Shown: one piece after another, positions 15,214 through 18,827 of the stretch
How the letters are laid out: every line of letters begins with the position of its first letter
Position numbering within the stretch: the stretch's first letter is position 1
NCBI GenBank assembly: GCA_046482825.1
Contig: JAWOEI010000037.1
Span: 1 to 18,827 of the forward strand
From: M55B167 sp046482825
Lineage (GTDB): Bacteria; Verrucomicrobiota; Kiritimatiellia; RFP12; UBA1067
Direction: 5' to 3'
DNA length: 18,827 bases
Translations under genes and position numbers: made by a program
Notes under the pieces: generated by a model
The model's input: only the letters and a program-made list of their open reading frames with translations
Database searches by the model: none
What the model was told of the DNA's origin: nothing

Positions 15214-16020
15214 ATGAAAAATATTTTTATGATTGCTCTTGCCTGTGCTGTTACAGTTTGTCTCTACGCTGAGATGGCTTCAGTTGACGGCAGTAACATA
15301 GTCGGTTTTTCTACTGTTGACGACAACGGAAACGATACATCTATCCTGGCAGTTCCCTATGTCTCCTGTCTTAATAATGATGGAGATATAATGCTGGCGG
15401 ATTTGATTTCCACCAATGGTCTGGCGGGACATTCCACGGATCCGACCCAAGCGGACCAGCTGATTGTCCTGATCGATGACAACGGTTTGAAGTATTATTA
15501 CTACTATCTTGATCTGGAGGATGGCTGGACAGGTATTGAAACTGCTATGAAGCAGCCGGACGGCAGCGAGGTAGTGGTTACACCTACAGCAGCGGCATCA
15601 CTGCCTGTGTCCCGTGGTGAGGGCTTCTGGCTCAAGCGTGTTGAAACCAGCTCCAATCCACTGTATGTGCAGGGAGAAGTTTCCGCCTCCAACCCCTCTA
15701 CATCCATTGTCGATGGTCTGAACCTGGTCGGTTACGGTTCAGGCGAGGCAATGGGGCTGAACAGTGTTGACTGGACCGGTGCGGATGGAGGCAACGGTCT
15801 GTTGCAGAATTCCGACAAGATCATTGTAGTCGAGGCTGACGGATCACTCTCATACTATTATTACTTTACTAATCCCGGTACCGGATGGGAAGCTTATCCT
15901 GCTGGCAGCAGCTGGGTAAAGGACGATTACACTCAGGCCGACATAAACATCCCGGCCGGACAGGGGTTCTGGTACCTGCGTCGTGATGGCGGCAGTTTTA
16001 ACTTTCAGCCCGATAATTAA
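15214..16020 (+). CDS. Secreted tandem-repeat protein (NxVGF...YYYY...GFW units), third gene of operon
   Basis: 268 aa, exported; signal peptide ~1-19. Two copies of one ~100-residue unit occupy residues ~27-142 and ~168-256. Each begins N(I/L)VG(F/Y), has D(Q/K)I/LIV, then a YYYY(Y/F) run and G-W, and ends with a GxGFW(L/Y)xR strand. Tyrosine runs at 94-98 and 214-217 are the most striking feature. The pattern resembles repeat units in exported PVC proteins, but I know no assigned function. Start choice: GAGGAG (15201-15206) is one base from ATG 15208 but seven from ATG 15214, so the second is preferred. The site overlaps the stop codon of the previous gene, which indicates tight coupling. 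Confidence 0.75.
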   Translation: MKNIFMIALACAVTVCLYAEMASVDGSNIVGFSTVDDNGNDTSILAVPYVSCLNNDGDIMLADLISTNGLAGHSTDPTQADQLIVLIDDNGLKYYYYYLDLEDGWTGIETAMKQPDGSEVVVTPTAAASLPVSRGEGFWLKRVETSSNPLYVQGEVSASNPSTSIVDGLNLVGYGSGEAMGLNSVDWTGADGGNGLLQNSDKIIVVEADGSLSYYYYFTNPGTGWEAYPAGSSWVKDDYTQADINIPAGQGFWYLRRDGGSFNFQPDN

Positions 16021-16036
16021 TCACAGGAGTGAATAA

Positions 16037-16528
16037 ATGAAAAACACACTATGCTTTGCGTTCATATTTGTATTTTTTGCCGCGGTTTCGGCCAAGGCGG
16101 TGGTGATACACTGGGCGGTATCATCTATGCCATCAGGAACAACTTCCGCGCAGCTTGTATATGTTTCGGATGGAACAACACCTGTCTACGATACCGATCA
16201 GTTCTCTACCGGTAGCTCGATTGACTCTGTCAGCGGTCTGGCCGTTACTCCGCTCGGTATCAGTGAGCAGAATACAGAGGATATAACACGGTCGTCAGGT
16301 TCATATTATATTGTTTTGTTCAATGACAGCGATCAGTATAACGTGAGTTCAACTTCGCTGGCCTATGACGACAGTTCCGCCATTACTTCCGACGAGACGA
16401 GTCCAGCAACGGGCACTTTCGATCCGGAAACTTTCGATGGCTGGATTCCTGTGCCCGAACCCGGAAGTGCGGCCATACTGGCTCTGGGTGCCGGACTCTT
16501 GGCACTTCGTCGTAAAAGACGGGGCTGA
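16037..16528 (+). CDS. PEP-CTERM sorting-domain protein, last gene of operon
   Basis: 163 aa, exported. Signal peptide ~1-21 (FAFIFVFFAAVSAKA). The C-terminus (~139-163) is a classic PEP-CTERM signal: VPEPGS, a hydrophobic helix and RRKRRG. Known biology: such tails are cleaved by an exosortase and mark proteins for surface or extracellular matrix; no exosortase gene lies in this window. The mature part is rich in Ser, Thr and Asp and carries LVYVSDG...YYIVLFNDSD, matching a pattern in the second gene's product. AGGAG lies seven bases before ATG 16037. A strong terminator follows, so this closes the operon. Only this one of the four exported proteins has the sorting tail. Confidence 0.88.
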   Translation: MKNTLCFAFIFVFFAAVSAKAVVIHWAVSSMPSGTTSAQLVYVSDGTTPVYDTDQFSTGSSIDSVSGLAVTPLGISEQNTEDITRSSGSYYIVLFNDSDQYNVSSTSLAYDDSSAITSDETSPATGTFDPETFDGWIPVPEPGSAAILALGAGLLALRRKRRG

Positions 16529-16553
16529 GATTTAATGTAAACGGTTGATAAAC

Positions 16554-16585
16554 AAGGCGGCATCCTCGATGACCGCCTTTTTTTC
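16554..16585 (+). terminator. Rho-independent terminator closing the secreted operon
   Basis: AAGGCGG (16554-16560) pairs with CCGCCTT (16573-16579), extended by inner CAT/ATG pairing, followed by a T-run to 16584. It lies 26 bases after the PEP-CTERM gene stop. Confidence 0.88.
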
Positions 16586-16614
16586 TGTACGTGGATAAAT
16601 TATAGGGGCGCTTT

Positions 16615-17286
16615 ATGTTTCTGTTGATGCCATTCCGGCCGGTTACACGCAGACGGTTGAGAAGGGCCCGCTTATTTGCTCTGTGTGTTTTCCTTGTCGC
16701 GTTTGGTGTATATACGCTGACTTCTCTTCATTATGCTTTTCCCGGACAATCATCCTCATTGATTGTATTTGTGTCCGGACTTGATGTTGTAGAAATTCCC
16801 GTTCGTCCGCTTTTGCGTCTTCTGGGAAAATGGATGGCTTCATTTTCCTTTGCCTCGCTTCCTGTACGACTTAATCTTTGCAGCGCTGTGGCAGGAGCTC
16901 TTACACTGGGCTGGATTTATAAAATTGTCTGGTTCTTTCTTTTTGAGAATATGCGCGAAGAGTCAGCCACGGCGAATGCTTCACGCTTATCTTTCTTCGG
17001 AGCCATGGCCGCAGTGCTGGCAGTGGGAACCAATATCGCGTTCTGGTACGGGGCGACACGTTTCAACAGCGGTATTTTCGATGTGGCTATGATTACGGGT
17101 TGTATTCATATGATTTGCGTTTACGGACGCAGCCGGAAATTATTCTGGTCGGTTCTGATAGGTGTTGTGCTGGGTGTCTGTGCGGCTGAATCCGCTCTGT
17201 TTATTGCCGCGCTGCCCCTTATTCTTCACTATTCAGGTGCTTACACGTTCCCATGCTCCCCACGTTCTCCGGCCCACTCTCTGTAA
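16615..17286 (+). CDS. DUF2723-like polytopic membrane protein, truncated at a sequence junction
   Basis: The N-terminal part of an integral membrane protein related to DUF2723/GT-C-type proteins: a basic N-tail, TM1 FALCVFLVAFGVYTL (~22-36), the family-style segment LLRLLGKWMASF...LPVRLNLCSAVAGAL (~64-94), and at least four more hydrophobic helices up to about residue 206. The typical first-loop acidic motif (GDSGEF-like) is replaced by FPGQSS. Start ATG 16615 has AGGGG six bases upstream. From about position 17235 the frame continues for ~17 codons into unrelated sequence (TFPCSPRSPAHSL) and stops at 17286; that tail is not native. Full-length relatives are usually several hundred residues longer. 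Its place after the PEP-CTERM operon suggests a role in surface glycan or protein glycosylation. Confidence 0.7.
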   Translation: MFLLMPFRPVTRRRLRRARLFALCVFLVAFGVYTLTSLHYAFPGQSSSLIVFVSGLDVVEIPVRPLLRLLGKWMASFSFASLPVRLNLCSAVAGALTLGWIYKIVWFFLFENMREESATANASRLSFFGAMAAVLAVGTNIAFWYGATRFNSGIFDVAMITGCIHMICVYGRSRKLFWSVLIGVVLGVCAAESALFIAALPLILHYSGAYTFPCSPRSPAHSL

Positions 17287-17530
17287 TCGGACTGTGATTG
17301 AACAGGAAATCCGGGCAACTACACACCCACGCTTCCGTTTGCTCTGCGATCAAATCGTCCGGGTTTGCCGTCTCTGTGGTTTTGAGTTTTTGGAGGATGT
17401 ATGCCTCATCGGAACTACTCGATGGACACACGCGGCTTTCAACGACTGTTACATCATACCCCTTGGCTTTCAGGCTGGTTACAACCTCAAGCTCGGCAAA
17501 GTCGGTTAAGTGATCCTCATTCAGTTTCAT
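17219..17530 (-). CDS. SWIM zinc-finger protein, C-terminus cut at junction
   Basis: 103 codons as read; native sequence runs to about residue 99. The SWIM signature CxCx(n)CxH is present: Cys70, Cys72, Cys96 and His98 (VCSCPDF...GTCKHL). SWIM domains bind zinc and occur in DNA- or protein-binding proteins, and are frequent in haloarchaeal genomes and their viruses. The N-terminal half (ELEVVTSLKAKGYDVTVVESR) is a helix-strand segment that may bind a partner. Asp/Glu-rich. The last residues (NSEE) and stop derive from the bacterial side of the junction. Its ATG overlaps the upstream gene's stop in an ATGA arrangement. Confidence 0.65.
   Translation of the reverse strand: MKLNEDHLTDFAELEVVTSLKAKGYDVTVVESRVCPSSSSDEAYILQKLKTTETANPDDLIAEQTEAWVCSCPDFLFNHSPITESGPENVGSMGTCKHLNSEE
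17225..17240. other. Junction between bacterial and haloarchaeal-type sequence
   Basis: To the left the plus-strand DUF2723-like frame is coherent up to ...LHYS (about 17233). To the right the minus-strand SWIM protein is coherent up to ...TCKHL (17245-17234). Each gene loses its native sequence at the same place. Coding strand, amino-acid style and gene overlap pattern all change here. A chimeric assembly join is the simplest cause. Confidence 0.75.
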
Positions 17531-17826
17531 CGTTCGTCCCCGTAGCTTACCATTTGGCTGTGCGTGTCGTGTTTGCGTGCGCTTCCCTGAAGTTTGATTA
17601 TGCCCTTCGGGATTGTTGCTGTTACGGCTACAATCTCACCGTCAACGCTGCGGTGGTTCTCTACCTCTGACTCCGAAACAGATAGCACCCACTTAATCAC
17701 GGTCGGCACTTCAGTGTGAATCCGTCCCGTGTCTGTGTCGTTCGGAAACGTTAGCGTTGTTTCCTTTTCCATGGCACTAAGCTCCGGGTCGCTTCCAACG
17801 CTCATATCATGGATGTTCTTACTCAT
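17527..17826 (-). CDS. Acidic protein of unknown function, haloarchaeal virus/plasmid style
   Basis: 99 aa, no membrane segment. The N-terminus is acidic and disordered-looking; the core (TTLTFPNDTDTGRIHTEVPTVIKWVLS...SESEVENHR) is followed by strands VDGEIVAVTATIPKGIIKLQGSARK, suggesting a small alpha/beta or OB-like domain. I recall similar small proteins in haloarchaeal mobile elements but cannot name a family. It overlaps the SWIM gene by four bases (ATGA) and the upstream gene by eight, so the set is one transcript. Confidence 0.6.
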   Translation of the reverse strand: MSKNIHDMSVGSDPELSAMEKETTLTFPNDTDTGRIHTEVPTVIKWVLSVSESEVENHRSVDGEIVAVTATIPKGIIKLQGSARKHDTHSQMVSYGDER

Positions 17827-18076
17827 AATCGGTTAGGTCTGTGTCGTTGGTCACTTCATACGACGCGCCCATAGCAACCGCTGCGATTCGCACCGCGTTG
17901 GTTTTACTGTTCCAATACACGTCATAATCACAGACGCGATCCTCACACCGGACCAGTTCTTTCTCCTTTGTCTCTCGGACCCGTTCAACCGCTTCTTGTA
18001 GCCCGTCAATCTTGTTGATGTTTAGCGGCTCTTCACTCCATTCGTAACTTGCTGATAGGACGTGTTCGGCTTTCAT
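17819..18076 (-). CDS. Small acidic protein of unknown function
   Basis: 85 aa; helix-rich centre (INKIDGLQEAVERVRETKEKELVRCEDRV) then a strand pair (DYDVYWNSKTNAVRIAAVAMGASYEV) and an acidic tail. No recognised family. Its ATG overlaps the upstream stop by one base (TAATG) and its end overlaps the next start by eight bases. Composition fits a salt-in halophile. Confidence 0.5.
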   Translation of the reverse strand: MKAEHVLSASYEWSEEPLNINKIDGLQEAVERVRETKEKELVRCEDRVCDYDVYWNSKTNAVRIAAVAMGASYEVTNDTDLTDYE

Positions 18077-18558
18077 TACTCTGTAAGCTCCGATTCTGCC
18101 AGCGCGCCACTACTGGTTAAATCACTAATCGCGCGATTCTTGGCTCGGGTATCCGCGTACCTCACAAACTCATTATCAGACACGCCACCTTCCGTTAGGT
18201 AGCCCTCGCCGTGTGCCTCAGCAAACCGCCCACTTGGCATTTCAGCCCGTGCGTGGACAATTACACCCTTCGGATCGTCAAAGGTTGCGACAACCTCAGC
18301 CGTTGTCGAAACGCCAAGTTCCGTCTGCATAAACCGAAACCCACGCTTGGAGATTGCTGGCGTGCCTTTGATTGTGTTCACAAATTCGTTGTTGATGCTA
18401 CTCAGATACCCAATCGGGTCTTGGTGGAATTGATCCACGTCCATCGGCTCACTCTCAACCGGCTCCGCTACCGTGTGCGTCTCAACTTTGCCGCCGTCCG
18501 CGCGACTGTCGCTTTCTGTCTCATAATCAACGCCACGCTCATCTAGCAAGTCGCACAT
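18076..18558 (-). CDS. Possible single-strand-annealing/recombination accessory protein, haloarchaeal virus style
   Basis: 160 aa from ATG 18558. The N-terminal ~45 residues are acidic. Residues ~48-150 contain PIGYLSSINNEFVNTIKGTPAISKRGFRFM, then strands, then the segment RAEMPSGRFAEAHGEGY (104-120) and YADTRAKNRAISDLT (134-148). The xETRAxxRAxxDxT pattern near the C-terminus is common in phage and archaeal-virus proteins linked to Rad52/Erf-like annealing, but I cannot confirm that family. The frame stays open upstream to a stop near 18648 with plausible residues (GERKQFDDKELFKD) but no start codon, so the true N-terminus may lie further up across a frameshift. First gene of the four-gene overlapping set. 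Confidence 0.5.
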   Translation of the reverse strand: MCDLLDERGVDYETESDSRADGGKVETHTVAEPVESEPMDVDQFHQDPIGYLSSINNEFVNTIKGTPAISKRGFRFMQTELGVSTTAEVVATFDDPKGVIVHARAEMPSGRFAEAHGEGYLTEGGVSDNEFVRYADTRAKNRAISDLTSSGALAESELTE

Positions 18559-18827
18559 ATCTTTGAACAGCTCCTTGTCGTCAAACTGCTTGCGCTCACC
18601 GTCGCCCGATTCCGGATAAGGGTGTGATACAGCGTGCTGATCGGATCACAGTCCGTTTCTTTCATGATCTTGTGGCATGTCATGTCCGCTTCCAGCAAGA
18701 AGAGGCAACCTGAGGAGAAAGCATTGACGAACCTTGCATGCGGAGGTTATGAAATGGGATCAGCTTCCTGGTTCGTCCGCGCCCCTTTGCTGACCGGGGC
18801 GGGACCACGCTGTGGCTATGAAGGCAG
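18559..18827. other. Unassigned window end, possible frameshifted upstream coding
   Basis: On the minus strand one frame (about 18759 to 18600) reads plausible protein with ATGs at 18685 and 18667 (KIMKETDCDPISTLYHTLIRNR) and would join the next gene only with a one-base shift near 18600. On the plus strand a frame from ATG 18682 stays open to the end (48 codons, SSKKRQPEEKALTNLACGGY), without a ribosome site. The last 107 bases are about 60% GC, richer than the part before. I cannot assign either frame. Confidence 0.3.

Noticed and set aside
18211..18546. Plus-strand open frame across the annealing-like gene
   Set aside because: Cys/Arg/Leu-rich antisense translation with no motifs; the minus frame is coherent and coupled to its neighbours.

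Overview
The first ~17.2 kb read as one bacterial chromosome segment of moderate GC. The best fit is a Gram-negative member of the PVC group, probably Kiritimatiellota or Lentisphaerae-like. Three observations support this: a lipid A-type acyltransferase (outer membrane), a PEP-CTERM sorting tail together with a tandem 'GFW' repeat protein and C-terminal 'FFR' strands of verrucomicrobial style, and a Ser/Thr kinase carrying an extracytoplasmic ConA-like domain. The taxon is inferred from protein style, not from a marker gene.

Layout of the bacterial part: palindromic repeats and the leader of a GTP-type PEP carboxykinase (1-2216) with a good terminator; a methyltransferase on the minus strand and a tRNA-Arg(CCT) on the minus strand; a long perfect hairpin; a GT2 glycosyltransferase followed by a secreted GH106-like glycosidase-related protein; a ROK-like sugar kinase homologue; a transmembrane Ser/Thr kinase; a convergent LpxL/HtrB-type acyltransferase; a small acidic unknown protein; and an NADP-type malic enzyme on the minus strand. 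After a 335-bp AT-rich divergent spacer with a perfect 13-bp-arm hairpin comes a four-gene secreted-protein operon (13257-16528): a LamG-like protein, a protein sharing a core pattern with the PEP-CTERM protein, a tandem-repeat GFW protein and the PEP-CTERM protein. It ends in a clear terminator. A DUF2723-like membrane protein follows and is cut off.

At about 17,225-17,240 the sequence changes identity. The DUF2723-like frame stops making sense at the same point where a minus-strand SWIM zinc-finger protein loses its C-terminus. From there to ~18,600 there are four tightly overlapping minus-strand genes with very acidic products of haloarchaeal virus/plasmid style. One resembles phage/viral single-strand-annealing accessory proteins. 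The simplest reading is a chimeric join (assembly or cloning) between a bacterial and a haloarchaeal replicon from a hypersaline community; a true cross-domain insertion is possible but would need reads across the junction. The last ~230 bases are unassigned.

Functionally, PEPCK and malic enzyme bracket a region rich in cell-surface and carbohydrate functions: glycosyl transfer, glycosidase-like protein, ROK protein, a kinase with a lectin-like outer domain, lipid A acylation, and an exported matrix-type operon. The most novel material is the secreted operon, the dispersed palindrome families and the archaeal-type four-gene module.
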